The notes under the pieces: model-generated | What the model saw: only the letters and a program-made list of their open reading frames with translations | What the model was told of the DNA's origin: nothing | The model's database searches: none | From: Oscillatoria sp. CS-180 | Lineage (GTDB): Bacteria; Cyanobacteriota; Cyanobacteriia; Phormidesmidales; Phormidesmidaceae | Direction of reading: 5' to 3' | DNA: 64,000 nucleotides | Assembly: GCF_028330965.1 (NCBI RefSeq) | Contig: NZ_JAQMUB010000101.1 | Location: forward strand, 62,001 to 126,000 | Translations under genes and position numbers: made by a program | Shown: in pieces, positions 1 through 8,830 of the stretch | Position numbering within the stretch: position 1 is the stretch's first letter | Layout: every line of letters begins with the position of its first letter

Positions 1-1
1 G

Positions 2-316
2 GGTGCTTATCAAGAGCAGGCGTTGGCAGCGACCAATCCTCGCATCTGGTTAGAAGATTTGTCGATTGGTCTAGGTGTCTGGCAGGGAGAGTTTGCAGGG
101 GTGCCCGGAGAGTGGCTGCGGTGGTGTGATGCTGTAGGGGACTGGTTGCTGACGGACACCGAAGCTGAGCGCATCGCCAAAGAACAGGCCCAACAGCAGG
201 CTGAACTGGAAGGACAGCGTGCCAGGGCTGAACAGCAAGCTAAAGAACAGGCTCAACGGCGGGCAGATCAGTTGGCTGCAAGGCTGCGATCGCTCGGCAT
301 CGATCCGGATGCTTGA
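2..316 (+). CDS. Uma2-family (DUF820) protein, C-terminal end
   Basis: Only the last 104 codons are in the window; the reading frame is open to the left edge, so the true start lies upstream. The piece reads as the end of the restriction-endonuclease-like Uma2/DUF820 family, which is greatly expanded in cyanobacteria. It has the strand motif LGLGVWQGEF, then the acidic/aromatic stretch around WLRWCDA, then a Gln/Ala/Glu-rich coiled coil of about 45 residues ending LRSLGIDPDA, a common ending in this family. The catalytic core is outside the window, so activity cannot be judged. The cellular role of the family is unsettled; nuclease activity is inferred from fold. Confidence 0.85.
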   Translation, partial: GAYQEQALAATNPRIWLEDLSIGLGVWQGEFAGVPGEWLRWCDAVGDWLLTDTEAERIAKEQAQQQAELEGQRARAEQQAKEQAQRRADQLAARLRSLGIDPDA

Positions 317-380
317 CCCCCATCGGGCTGTCTTGATCGGTCTTTTGCTATTCTCCTACCGTTCGCCATGGGTCTGATCT

Positions 381-1052
381 ATGAACACGCCGCCGCCTTT
401 TCAAAATCCTGAACTCTTTCAGCAGGCCATGACCCATAAGTCCTATGCAAAGGAATACCCTAATGCGGGCAGCGACAATGAACGTCTGGAATTTTTAGGC
501 GATGCCATACTGACTTTCCTCTGTGGCGAATTCTTGTTTGCCCGATATCCTGAAAAATCAGAAGGTGAATTAACTCCGCTCCGGGCTTCCTTAGTAGATG
601 CGACACAGCTGGGTAAGTTTGCTCAACAGCTTTGTCTGCAAAAAGATTTGCGATTAGGTAGAGGGGTGGAAGGCAGCGGTGGGCGTCAGAACGCGCGCCT
701 TCTGAGTAGTGCCTTTGAAGCGATGGTTGGTGCTTACTTTTTAGATCAGCGATCGCGCATAGACCCTGTCAGAAAGGTCGTGTTTCCTTTATTTGAATCC
801 GTGGTTGAATTGCTCGCTGATCCAACGCATAACATTAACGAAAAAAGTGCCTTACAGGAATGGGCTTTAGCCCAGGTGTTGCCCATTCCAACCTATATCA
901 TCGTGACTGAAGCAGGCCCTGATCACGCTAAAGAATTCACTGCCGAAGTTTGGATCGATACGACAATGTATGGGCAGGGCAAAGGGCGACGCAAACAGGA
1001 TGCTGAAAAAGCCGCAGCCCGGGATGCTCTACGCCGGCTGGGTTTGCTGTAG
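381..1052 (+). CDS. rnc: Ribonuclease III
   Basis: Double-strand-specific endoribonuclease that processes rRNA precursors and other structured RNAs. The 223-residue length is normal. The signature NERLEFLGDAIL starts at residue 33 and supplies the acidic residues E34, E37 and D41. E61 lies in SEGELTPLRA, and E113 is in SSAFEAMVGAYFLD. The position that is Asp in the E. coli DxxE pair (D114) is Ser110 here. A double-stranded RNA-binding domain fills about residues 150-223 (NEKSALQEWA to KAAARDALRRL). The gene starts at the ATG 64 bases after the Uma2-type gene; no strong Shine-Dalgarno is visible. A hairpin follows the stop codon. Confidence 0.96.
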   Translation: MNTPPPFQNPELFQQAMTHKSYAKEYPNAGSDNERLEFLGDAILTFLCGEFLFARYPEKSEGELTPLRASLVDATQLGKFAQQLCLQKDLRLGRGVEGSGGRQNARLLSSAFEAMVGAYFLDQRSRIDPVRKVVFPLFESVVELLADPTHNINEKSALQEWALAQVLPIPTYIIVTEAGPDHAKEFTAEVWIDTTMYGQGKGRRKQDAEKAAARDALRRLGLL

Positions 1053-1082
1053 GAATGCGGTAATATAGCGATCCTATTTGAG

Positions 1083-1119
1083 TTTTGAATCAGGTTTTCT
1101 TTGGGAATCTGATTCAAAA
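1083..1119. terminator. Hairpin between convergent genes
   Basis: An 11-bp perfect stem (TTTTGAATCAG at 1083-1093 and CTGATTCAAAA at 1109-1119) with a 15-base loop lies between rnc and the convergent TPR gene. Neither strand has a proper U-run just after the stem, so termination is likely from position but not proven. Confidence 0.5.
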
Positions 1120-1261
1120 AGCCTTTTCATTCCCGAAAATTATCTGGCTAAGTGTCCCCAATATAGCCCTATGTAGCTTGGTCAAGTACATCTCAGTGTT
1201 TTCAGGAAGCAGGGAATAGGATTGATGCCAGTGCGTGCCGCTATGAATGGCTAAAGCTGTC

Positions 1262-3397
1262 TCATAGCTGCCGCCAAATTTCAGGAAGCCATGCAGCAGG
1301 CACCTGACTTAATGAGCGCTGCTGTGCTTCAATTCCTAAATAACGAGCTTGTAGGTGTAGATTTCTCACTAATGCTTGGAAAGCCGTTTCCATCGTCACG
1401 GCTTCTGTCGCCTGCCAGCCCACTAGTGCTCTGATGTAGTGGAGAGTGGCATTGGTGAGCAAAGGCTCTTGAGCAACTGCATTAGGAGCCAGGGCGATCG
1501 CCAGTTGATCATACACAACGCCTACACTATGGTGAGTTGCCCACAAATCGAAGCTGAGATGTCCAGACCGTTCGCGATCTGCTGCGAGGATAGCTGCATC
1601 ATAAGCTGCGATCGCCTGTTGCCAAGCCGCCTGCTGCTCAGTAGACCGCTCTTCACAATGACCCCCTAAATCCCAATAGGCTGTACCGAGATTGTTATGC
1701 GTGGCGGCACATCCCCCTGGGTCAGTGTCTAGGGTGCGATACGCCAAAGCGGTACGATAAGCCTGAATGGCCTGTTCTAGAAGGAAAACGGGGCGCTCAT
1801 GACGGGAGAGGCTCCAGAGTGCAATCCCCAAATTGTTTTGTAGCTGAGCGTAGGTCTGCGGCGACTGTTGTGGATGGGAGTGTCGAAGCGCTTCCTGATA
1901 GGCTGCGATCGCCCGATGTAAATGATTGGCTTCCTGAGTATGCTGCGCCAAGCTCCAATAGGCTGTTCCAAGATGAGTCTGTAAGGTCGCGTATTCGTCT
2001 GGGACAGCTTCTACAGGGGCATATTGCAGGGCGCGATGGAATGCACGAACGGCTTTTCCTAGATAAAGCACCGGGTCCTGATGACCGGCTAATAGGCTGT
2101 ACACGCTACCTGAGTTGCTGTGGATACGATTCAAGACCCCTGCGTCAGTGCCTGGATGAATAGGAGAAATCGCGGCCTCATACAGTTCGCTACTTTGCAA
2201 CAGTCGCTGCAGATAGCTTTCAATATCCCTAGCTTGCTGTGCCCAAAGCCAATAAAGGCTCCCCAGGTCGTTGAGTACCTCGGTGCGCTGCGGCGTAGTG
2301 GGTCGATGGGGTTGTAGTTGCTCGTATTGCTGGATGGCCGCTTCCAAGGTAGCTGGGCTGTGGTCTCCCGCCTGCACGCGATCGCGCAGTTCATAGGCGA
2401 TCGCCCAATCGTCCTGATCCGTCACTTGAATCTGTCGGTAAGCCACCTCCGAAGGGATGTCCTGGGGAGGCGGGATAACCTCGATGTCAATCGGCTCTTC
2501 ACCAAACTCCTCAACGGCAGCAGCGGCAGCAGGAATGGTGATATTCGTCGTTGAGCCAGAGTCCGTAGCGCCATCACTGGATGAGGGCGAGTGGGGTGAA
2601 GTTCCGGTGGCTTCAAATTCCGTCAAGTCTGCTTGCAATCGCTGCCACAAATCATCAGACATGACCGGAAGCGTATCGCCTGTGTCAGACTGTGGAGGTG
2701 TATCGGCAGTTTCTAGTTCTCCTTCCCCTGGAATCGCAGGCACCGCAGTTCCTCTGGGGGCCGTTGCCAAATCGGTGTGATGTTCAGTGGAGGGGGGTGG
2801 CGGTGCCTCGGGGGCAGGTTTACCCAAGAACTGCCAACGCCGAACGGGAGAAAACGCCGCTTGGTAGGACTGCTCATCCCCAATTGCTGAAATAGGCGTG
2901 GGTTCTCCCATGAACTCAAAAACGTTTTGGCATAGTTCCGGCACCTCTCGCCGAATCTGCTTCAGCCAAGGCCGTGATATCCAGACGAGTAAACTGCATC
3001 CCAACTGCTTCCACAGGGGAAGTAAATGGTGAAGGGAACGAAGAAATTGGTATTGAGCGTCTGATCCCTGGTAGGTCAGCCGCTCAATGCCTAGAATCTG
3101 TAACAGCGGTGACCCAGTGGACGCTGCCTGATGGGCCCAATCGCGAATTTGCCGAACTAGGTCGGGGTTTTTGACATCCAGGATGAGTTGGGTTGAGGCG
3201 ATCGCAGTTTCCCCTTGTAGACTCTCTTCCAATGTGGCTGCAAGCTGTCGCTGCAGGGGCAAGTCGTCACAGGTGGCCAGCCAAATTTGATGCGGCGGAA
3301 TAGCCTGAACCGCATCCTGGAGCTGTCGATAGGTCTCTTGATTGTGTCCAGGCAGAATTTGCGAATTGATAGGAAGCACAGGTGCAGCGATGACCAC
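1262..3397 (-). CDS. TPR-repeat protein, cyanobacterial, unknown function
   Basis: 711 residues from a GTG start. The N-terminal 190 residues form a compact domain that looks like a degenerate P-loop/AAA fold (strands such as QIWLATCD, STQLILDVKN, GCSLLVWISRPWL) but has no Walker A motif. A Pro/Ser/Thr-rich linker follows at about 195-330. From about 340 to the end there are repeated 40-45-residue helical pairs with TPR spacing: NDLGSLYWLWAQQ, NSGSVYSLL, THLGTAYWSLAQ, NNLGIALWSLSR, NNLGTAYWDLGG. TPRs bind proteins, so a scaffold role is likely; the partner is unknown. It is the last gene of a minus-strand run after the receiver-DUF3685 gene (116-base gap). No specific function can be given. 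Confidence 0.85.
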   Translation of the reverse strand: MVIAAPVLPINSQILPGHNQETYRQLQDAVQAIPPHQIWLATCDDLPLQRQLAATLEESLQGETAIASTQLILDVKNPDLVRQIRDWAHQAASTGSPLLQILGIERLTYQGSDAQYQFLRSLHHLLPLWKQLGCSLLVWISRPWLKQIRREVPELCQNVFEFMGEPTPISAIGDEQSYQAAFSPVRRWQFLGKPAPEAPPPPSTEHHTDLATAPRGTAVPAIPGEGELETADTPPQSDTGDTLPVMSDDLWQRLQADLTEFEATGTSPHSPSSSDGATDSGSTTNITIPAAAAAVEEFGEEPIDIEVIPPPQDIPSEVAYRQIQVTDQDDWAIAYELRDRVQAGDHSPATLEAAIQQYEQLQPHRPTTPQRTEVLNDLGSLYWLWAQQARDIESYLQRLLQSSELYEAAISPIHPGTDAGVLNRIHSNSGSVYSLLAGHQDPVLYLGKAVRAFHRALQYAPVEAVPDEYATLQTHLGTAYWSLAQHTQEANHLHRAIAAYQEALRHSHPQQSPQTYAQLQNNLGIALWSLSRHERPVFLLEQAIQAYRTALAYRTLDTDPGGCAATHNNLGTAYWDLGGHCEERSTEQQAAWQQAIAAYDAAILAADRERSGHLSFDLWATHHSVGVVYDQLAIALAPNAVAQEPLLTNATLHYIRALVGWQATEAVTMETAFQALVRNLHLQARYLGIEAQQRSLSQVPAAWLPEIWRQL

Positions 3398-3513
3398 AGC
3401 GATCTCGATTGGTAGAACTCTATCTTAATTCTCCTGATCCCCTATTGCTTTCAGGACAGAACTGTGGCGATTTCGCGATCGCCTCAAAGTTCTGCAACAG
3501 CATGTTTCATCTA

Positions 3514-5337
3514 TCATGTTTCGTCGCGCTGGCGTTGGCGAAAACGAATCTCCTGCCAGGTGCTGCCAACACCTTTGACAATGCCTCGTCCCACCAGACC
3601 AATACCGCGCCCAATCACCTCTGTCAGCACAAACACAACGCTGCTGCCGACTAGGGAAATCGTGGAACGGAGACGTGGCGCGATCGCGTCTCGGGCTTCT
3701 AATGCCAATGTCACTGCATATTGGACGCCTGACAGGGAGGCCAATTCCTCTTGCCGAGGGGCATAAATGGTATGGGTACGAATGCCTTCGGGGGTTAGCG
3801 CAAAGAGACGATAGTTACTCTCAAACATGGCTTTGGGTTCATTCACTAAAGTATCCATGCGATAGCGCCAAGAGAGATCATTGCGAAAGCGAGTAATATC
3901 GCGAGTGGAGATGATACGACGCTGGTAGAGGCTTCGTTTCAAGGCTTCCACATCGGGGTATCGATTCAAGACAGGCTGTATGACTGCGCAGGCAATTTGA
4001 ATCAGTAGATTTTCCAGCAAAAACTGACTGCGCCTAAGCGCTTCTGGTGTCGTAGCGAGATAGGATGCTCCTTCAATTTCTAAAGGGGACTGAAACAGCA
4101 AATGTGACAGCAGGCTGGGTACTTCGGGAATACCTAACAAAATTTCTGCCTGAACGGTTGCAGCATCCTGCTGTAAGACTGCTGCCATAGGCCGCTCTAG
4201 CCCGTCCACAGGTGGCGTGTAGTACCGTCCAAAGAAATCGACGATGACGGCTTCCCATAGATCATGCAAAAAAATGGGTGTTTTGGTGTCCAACTGTCCG
4301 GGTAAAACGGCTGCCTGTTGCAGATCATCGAGTAATGTCTCGAAAGTACTTAAGACGGTGTAGAGCAGCTCACGGGATTTGTCAGACCGTAGAATGTCAA
4401 TTTCTAATGGGATGCTACTGCGATTGTCTAAGGGAAACTGGAGCTTGCGAAAGACTGCTTCACAGACTCGCGATCGCACATCTCCGACGGGAACGGGCAT
4501 GGGGGTTCTGAGACGGGCGATCGCTCCTCCGGCAGTGCGAGTTGCGGTAGCCGGTAATTCTGCTGCGGTGCGGGCAGATATACTCTCAGGTGCCGTTAGG
4601 GCGCTGGTGGCCGTGATGAATTCGTCATCGGATTGAGGTATCTTCTGTCCCTCTTGGGGAAGTGGCAAGATCTGTTGAATCAACCAGCGGGCAGCCCGCA
4701 ACTCTCGATATTTACCTGCCAGCACTAGCCGATACCAATAGGGCAATCGACGACGGGAAGCAAGCTGTTCAATAGCTGCCATTTCCTCATCGATTTGTTC
4801 TAAAGAGGTGCGATACAGGTAAGCGACCGGGCCTTCGGTCCGTTCCGGTAGCGCAATATCCTCAGTGCTGCCGACCCTGCTCGGTGGTGAACTCACAGCT
4901 GTCTGCTGAATGAGACGAGCTAGGTCACGGACAGACAGACCTCTTAGGCCAAAACGGTCAGCCCCCATCTGTTTGGCCGCTTCCCGTAGGACCGGATCAC
5001 CCTGGATGCTCAGGACCAGCACCGCTAAGTTGGGAAATTGTTGTTTGATGGTCGCGCACAGCTGTAATCCAGGCATCTGGTTAGGATCGCCTTGCCCTAA
5101 TCCCAAGTCCAAGATGACGACATCAACGGTTGGCGCTACCTCTGAAGTGCCTGCATCGGTTGCACTTGCGGTTGCTGCTGACTGCAAATCAGTGAGCTGA
5201 GTCAGCGCTGCTTCACTGCTAGATGCTTCTCCAATAACGTTGAACTCCTGGCGCTGCTCTAGCCAAATGCGGAGCCCTAAGCGAAAGACAGGATCTTCAT
5301 CCACTAAAAACAAGTTCAGAGTAGATGCCATTGTCAT
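3514..5337 (-). CDS. Receiver domain plus DUF3685 protein
   Basis: 607 residues. Residues 6-150 form a response-regulator receiver domain: acidic pocket D13/E14, candidate phospho-acceptor D77 in VVILDLGLG, and S110. The usual conserved Lys near the end is Arg132 (GADRFGLRG), and there is a roughly 20-residue Ala/Thr/Ser insertion before the phospho-acceptor strand. The rest (about 170-600) matches my recollection of DUF3685, a family restricted to cyanobacteria and plastid-bearing eukaryotes, with hydrophobic C-terminal segments. Its ATG overlaps the stop of the upstream gene by one base (TAATG), so the two are translationally coupled. Function is unknown. It is named from the domain order, not from experiment. 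Confidence 0.85.
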   Translation of the reverse strand: MTMASTLNLFLVDEDPVFRLGLRIWLEQRQEFNVIGEASSSEAALTQLTDLQSAATASATDAGTSEVAPTVDVVILDLGLGQGDPNQMPGLQLCATIKQQFPNLAVLVLSIQGDPVLREAAKQMGADRFGLRGLSVRDLARLIQQTAVSSPPSRVGSTEDIALPERTEGPVAYLYRTSLEQIDEEMAAIEQLASRRRLPYWYRLVLAGKYRELRAARWLIQQILPLPQEGQKIPQSDDEFITATSALTAPESISARTAAELPATATRTAGGAIARLRTPMPVPVGDVRSRVCEAVFRKLQFPLDNRSSIPLEIDILRSDKSRELLYTVLSTFETLLDDLQQAAVLPGQLDTKTPIFLHDLWEAVIVDFFGRYYTPPVDGLERPMAAVLQQDAATVQAEILLGIPEVPSLLSHLLFQSPLEIEGASYLATTPEALRRSQFLLENLLIQIACAVIQPVLNRYPDVEALKRSLYQRRIISTRDITRFRNDLSWRYRMDTLVNEPKAMFESNYRLFALTPEGIRTHTIYAPRQEELASLSGVQYAVTLALEARDAIAPRLRSTISLVGSSVVFVLTEVIGRGIGLVGRGIVKGVGSTWQEIRFRQRQRDET

Positions 5338-7211
5338 TATTCACTCGGGAAATTATCGGAGGTAGGAGGGGGCGGTTGGTTTATGGGTTCAGAACTGGGA
5401 GGAGCTGTATCGTCTGGGGGCGGTGAATCAGTTTCTGGCTGTCGAACGGCTTCTTGCTGTCGAGCGGCCTCGGCCTCCTGTGCCCAAATGTAGGCTCTCT
5501 CGGCTTCCCAAAGACCAATGGCATTGCGAGCCTCGTTATACAATGCCCGACCTGGCGCAATTTGAGCAGCCACATTGATTGCCGCCGTCAGTGATCCCTC
5601 ATAGGCCAGCGATTTGGCTTCTTCCAAAATCGGGCTGTCCTCTTCGACCTGAATGGTGTGAGTCCAGTCTTGAATCATGGCTTGGGCTTGCTCATAGAGC
5701 GCCCGATCATCCTGAATTTGCTGCGCCACGGTCACAGCTTCCCTGAGTTTGTCGTCTGCGGCAAGTTGATTCGCCTCATTTAGGATGGGTTGATCTTGAA
5801 TGACTTCAATTTGGTTGAGCCAATCCGCGATCGCCGTTTGTGCCTCAATTCTCAGAGCGCGTCCCAACGCCACATTCCGTGCTTCGGCAATGGCAGCTTG
5901 TAAGGCTGGAATGGTGCTCTTGCGAGCCAGGGCATTCGCCCGAGCTAAGAAGGGACGATCTTCAATGCGCTCGACTTCGTTTTCCCAGTGAGCAATCAGC
6001 GTTTGAGCCTGTAGTCGACGCGGGCGTTCTAAATCGACTGACCACGCAAGCTGAGTAGCATAGTCATAAGCCCAACCCTGTCGCAGACTTGCAACTCCTG
6101 AAGCGAACTGTAGCGTACGTAAATCTTCTAAGTCGGCTTTCCAGCCTTGCATCGACTGTTGAGCGGCCCCATAAAAAGTGCTCTCGACCGGAATCTTTTC
6201 TGCTGCCCGAATGGCTTCCATCAGCTTGAATAGCTGTAGATAGCTGGGTTGATCCTGCTGGGCTTCAGTGGCTAAACGATTGGCGTGGCTGAACTTAATC
6301 AAATCTTGTGCTTCGGGAGCCAAGTTGGGATCGGGGGGGACTTTTTGGACTGCGGCGATCGCCCCTTCAACATCCCCCAACTCCCACCGTTGAAAGCTGT
6401 AGAGCAAAAGATTTTGGCTCCAACGATCAATATCGTCCTGGGCATCGTTCCACGCTCGGCTAGTCAGGTTGACTCGCTGGGCAATTACTAAAGCCTGACC
6501 AATGTTGTCCGGATCGCCCGTGTTTGCCAGCCCCCGTGCCTGTTCAATTTGTGCCCAAGCTGTCGATTCTCGTTGTTTTGCCTGCTTCAGTGCATTGTGG
6601 CGATCGCTCAACCAATAGTCGCTTGATAGCAATTTGAGCTGCTGTAAACCCTCTTCAGCAACGCCCCAATCGCGGGCAGCGATCGCCTGCTCAACAGAGT
6701 TTTCAATTGCTTGTCCCTGCTTCCATTCCTGTTGCCAATTCCAAATGGCGGCTTGAGCTTGCTGTCGCAGGGGGGTGTCAAGCGGGATTTGTCCAGCCCA
6801 ACCTACTGCTGTGGCCAAATCGCCCTCATGCATTTTCTCAGTCGCTTTTTTGAGCAATCGCTCTGAAGACTCTACGAGAACGGGGTAGGTTTCTACATGG
6901 AGAGGATGCGATTCAGCAAATCGAGTCGTGAGCTGAATCGCATGAATTAGCTTTTTAGCACTACCGGTCTGCATCGCCGTTTGGGCGCAAATAAGGCGAT
7001 TGCTATCAGAACTGGAGACGGTAACATCTTCGCAATCAGGAAGCGGCGGAATACGGGTCAACCAAGTCATGGCCCAGATACCCATAACACCTGACCCGAC
7101 CATCAGGCCGCTCCAAAACAGCGGCCAAAACCAACCCAGCGGCACCCGCACCTTAACGCGAGGTCGCTCTGATAGTGAAGAGGAGTTTGGCGTAGCAGAT
7201 GATCGAGCCAT
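5337..7211 (-). CDS. Membrane-anchored protein with tandem helical repeats
   Basis: 624 residues from the ATG reading MARSSATPNSS. A longer GTG-started frame reaches into a dispersed repeat upstream and is not preferred. One transmembrane helix lies near residues 25-48 (GWFWPLFWSGLMVGSGVMG). A long Ala/Gln/Trp-rich helical region follows, in which a unit of about 48 residues recurs at least three times near the C-terminus: D(R/Q/S)PxLxxA, then GRALxxEA or DRALYEQA, then IxDW. The tail is Pro/Ser/Thr-rich. It is probably anchored in the membrane with a soluble helical arm. It is the first gene of the three-gene minus-strand unit and overlaps the next start. Function is not recognised. Confidence 0.8.
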   Translation of the reverse strand: MARSSATPNSSSLSERPRVKVRVPLGWFWPLFWSGLMVGSGVMGIWAMTWLTRIPPLPDCEDVTVSSSDSNRLICAQTAMQTGSAKKLIHAIQLTTRFAESHPLHVETYPVLVESSERLLKKATEKMHEGDLATAVGWAGQIPLDTPLRQQAQAAIWNWQQEWKQGQAIENSVEQAIAARDWGVAEEGLQQLKLLSSDYWLSDRHNALKQAKQRESTAWAQIEQARGLANTGDPDNIGQALVIAQRVNLTSRAWNDAQDDIDRWSQNLLLYSFQRWELGDVEGAIAAVQKVPPDPNLAPEAQDLIKFSHANRLATEAQQDQPSYLQLFKLMEAIRAAEKIPVESTFYGAAQQSMQGWKADLEDLRTLQFASGVASLRQGWAYDYATQLAWSVDLERPRRLQAQTLIAHWENEVERIEDRPFLARANALARKSTIPALQAAIAEARNVALGRALRIEAQTAIADWLNQIEVIQDQPILNEANQLAADDKLREAVTVAQQIQDDRALYEQAQAMIQDWTHTIQVEEDSPILEEAKSLAYEGSLTAAINVAAQIAPGRALYNEARNAIGLWEAERAYIWAQEAEAARQQEAVRQPETDSPPPDDTAPPSSEPINQPPPPTSDNFPSE

Positions 7212-7564
7212 AGACAGGTAGAAACGCGGATACCGTCTAGTATAGAGCTGGCGTACTAATTCAGGGCGGCTTAAGTGTAGCCTTAGCCCTCTAGGCTGGT
7301 GCACTCAATAGTATCCAGGTGCTTAGCCCATAACCCAATGGCTCGCCGTCTTGTCCTAACGGAACCGGCGATGGCTATAAACTCAGGCCGGAAAACTGAA
7401 ACATTCCTTTTCCAGGTGTGGAAATTGAATGAATTGGATGAATTAAACGCTGCAATATCCTGTCAGGTCTGAAAATGTGCTGATATTGTAGAGTACTTTT
7501 CAAAATTACACAGGCTGTTGTGCAAAGTCTTCAACTTGTTGACAAGGCGTAAGTTTTCGAACCT
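7212..7564. other. Intergenic region between divergent genes
   Basis: A 353-base spacer between the minus-strand membrane-protein gene and the plus-strand pentapeptide gene. It holds one copy of the dispersed TATAGC-type repeat (7276-7380). The remaining part before 7565 is AT-rich and must carry both promoters; I could not pick convincing -35/-10 pairs. Confidence 0.6.
7276..7380 (+). repeat. Dispersed short repeat, family 1, copy A
   Basis: About 105 bp. It shares blocks GGCTAGTGCAC-like, ATCC(A/G)GGTGCTTAG, GGCTCGCCGTCTTG(T/C)CCTAA and GATGGCTATAA with the copy at 39319-39425. It lies between genes and carries no reading frame. Confidence 0.85.
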
Positions 7565-8317
7565 ATGAAACACCGTATTAGCAGGGCGATCGCTGGAATA
7601 TTGATCGGCCAGTGTGGCCTATGGTTCCTTGTAGCAACCAGTGGATTAGCCGAAAACCCCAACGATTTACGTGAGTTCTTGATCTCAAGACGCTGTACGG
7701 GCTGCGATTTGCAAGGTTCTGTGCTGTCAGGCATGTCCCTCTCGGGTGCGTCCTTGGAAAGATCTAACCTGCAAGGGGCTGACCTCCAAGAAGTCGTTCT
7801 AATTGATGCCTTTTTGCAAGGCGTAGACCTGACTCAGGCCAATCTCGAAGATGCCTCTTTGGGTAGAGCAGACTTAACCGATGCCATTCTGCAAGATAGT
7901 CAATTAATGGGCGCTAGCTTAATTGGGGCCACATTCATTAGAGCCGATCTAAGCGGTGCTGATTTAAGCGAAGCGATCGCCCATGACGCGCTATTTACCG
8001 AAGCCAATTTAGTCGGAGCAACGCTCTCGGGAGTCGGCTTGGTGCAAGCCAATTTTGGTCGCGCTAATCTCAACCAGACCAACTTAGAAGCCGCTGATCT
8101 CGAAAGTGCTTATCTCATTCGTGCGAACTTCAGTAACGCCAATTTAATAGGAGCAGACCTTTCCAATGCTCGACTTGTCCGCGCCAACTTAGATGGTGCC
8201 AATCTTACGGATGCTGATTTATCCGACGCCAAAATCACTAGAGCTACCTTTGAATCAGCAATTTTCTGCCGAACAACAATGCCCGACGGTACTCAAAATA
8301 ATCAAAATTGCCCATGA
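7565..8317 (+). CDS. Exported pentapeptide-repeat protein
   Basis: 250 residues. A Sec signal peptide (MKHRISRAIAGILIGQCGLW, probable cleavage after GLA near residue 29) is followed by a short linker with the CTGC motif that often precedes these repeats in cyanobacteria. About 35 pentapeptide repeats of the A(D/N)LxX type follow, without interruption, to residue 240. Such repeats fold as a right-handed beta-helix. Location should be periplasm or thylakoid lumen. The molecular role of lumenal pentapeptide proteins is not established. It is a single gene, transcribed away from the membrane-protein operon. Confidence 0.9.
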   Translation: MKHRISRAIAGILIGQCGLWFLVATSGLAENPNDLREFLISRRCTGCDLQGSVLSGMSLSGASLERSNLQGADLQEVVLIDAFLQGVDLTQANLEDASLGRADLTDAILQDSQLMGASLIGATFIRADLSGADLSEAIAHDALFTEANLVGATLSGVGLVQANFGRANLNQTNLEAADLESAYLIRANFSNANLIGADLSNARLVRANLDGANLTDADLSDAKITRATFESAIFCRTTMPDGTQNNQNCP

Positions 8318-8331
8318 CATTCTTCTGACCT

Positions 8332-8399
8332 GAGGGGATTTCCAGGACAGCATTGACCGCTGGTAGGGTGTCATTAACGCAGCGCAACGCCTACAGCCA
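8332..8399 (+). repeat. Dispersed short repeat, family 2, copy 1
   Basis: About 68 bp; begins AGGGGAT and contains TTGACCG and GGTGTCATTA. A second copy lies at 16538-16608 with the same blocks in the same order. The inner part (taacgcagcgcaacgccta) resembles the very common cyanobacterial GTGCGTTACG-type palindromic repeat. Confidence 0.7.
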
Positions 8400-8495
8400 A
8401 GGTTTGTGTTTTCAGGCATGTCCCTAATCGTTATTCCTGTATCTTTTGTCTGCGTCTTCGACCCAATTCTGCCTTAGCGTTGATGGCTTAGAACA

Positions 8496-8723
8496 ATGAA
8501 CCATTTCATTTTTTGGATGCTCGGATTTGGGACGCTGTGGGCAGGACTGAAGCTATTTGATGATGAGGTCCTGCTCATCGTGACTCTAATTGTTGGATCC
8601 GTGCTGGTGCTAGCAGGTCTGATCTCTGCGCCTGTCGGTCTACAAATTGGTATTGAAGTGGCACTGATCATTGCCGTATTCCACATTTGTATGGAATGCA
8701 TTGAGCGGGGCGATCGCTCGTAA
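8496..8723 (+). CDS. Small membrane protein, two helices
   Basis: 75 residues, nearly all hydrophobic: helices at about 3-20 (FIFWMLGFGTLWAGLKLF), 25-46 and 48-66, with a short charged tail ending ERGDRS. It starts at the ATG at 8496. No domain is recognised. Composition and codon use look like a real gene of the host rather than a chance frame. It lies between the pentapeptide gene and the thioredoxin-like gene and is probably transcribed alone. Function unknown. Confidence 0.65.
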   Translation: MNHFIFWMLGFGTLWAGLKLFDDEVLLIVTLIVGSVLVLAGLISAPVGLQIGIEVALIIAVFHICMECIERGDRS

Positions 8724-8830
8724 TAACCCCCTTTTGAGATACCTAACTGCATCCGCTTTGATCCATCTGTCGATGTTGAACTTGGTAGGATAGCAGTACC
8801 TACATAGAGACGCATTGAGGGATTTCCATC

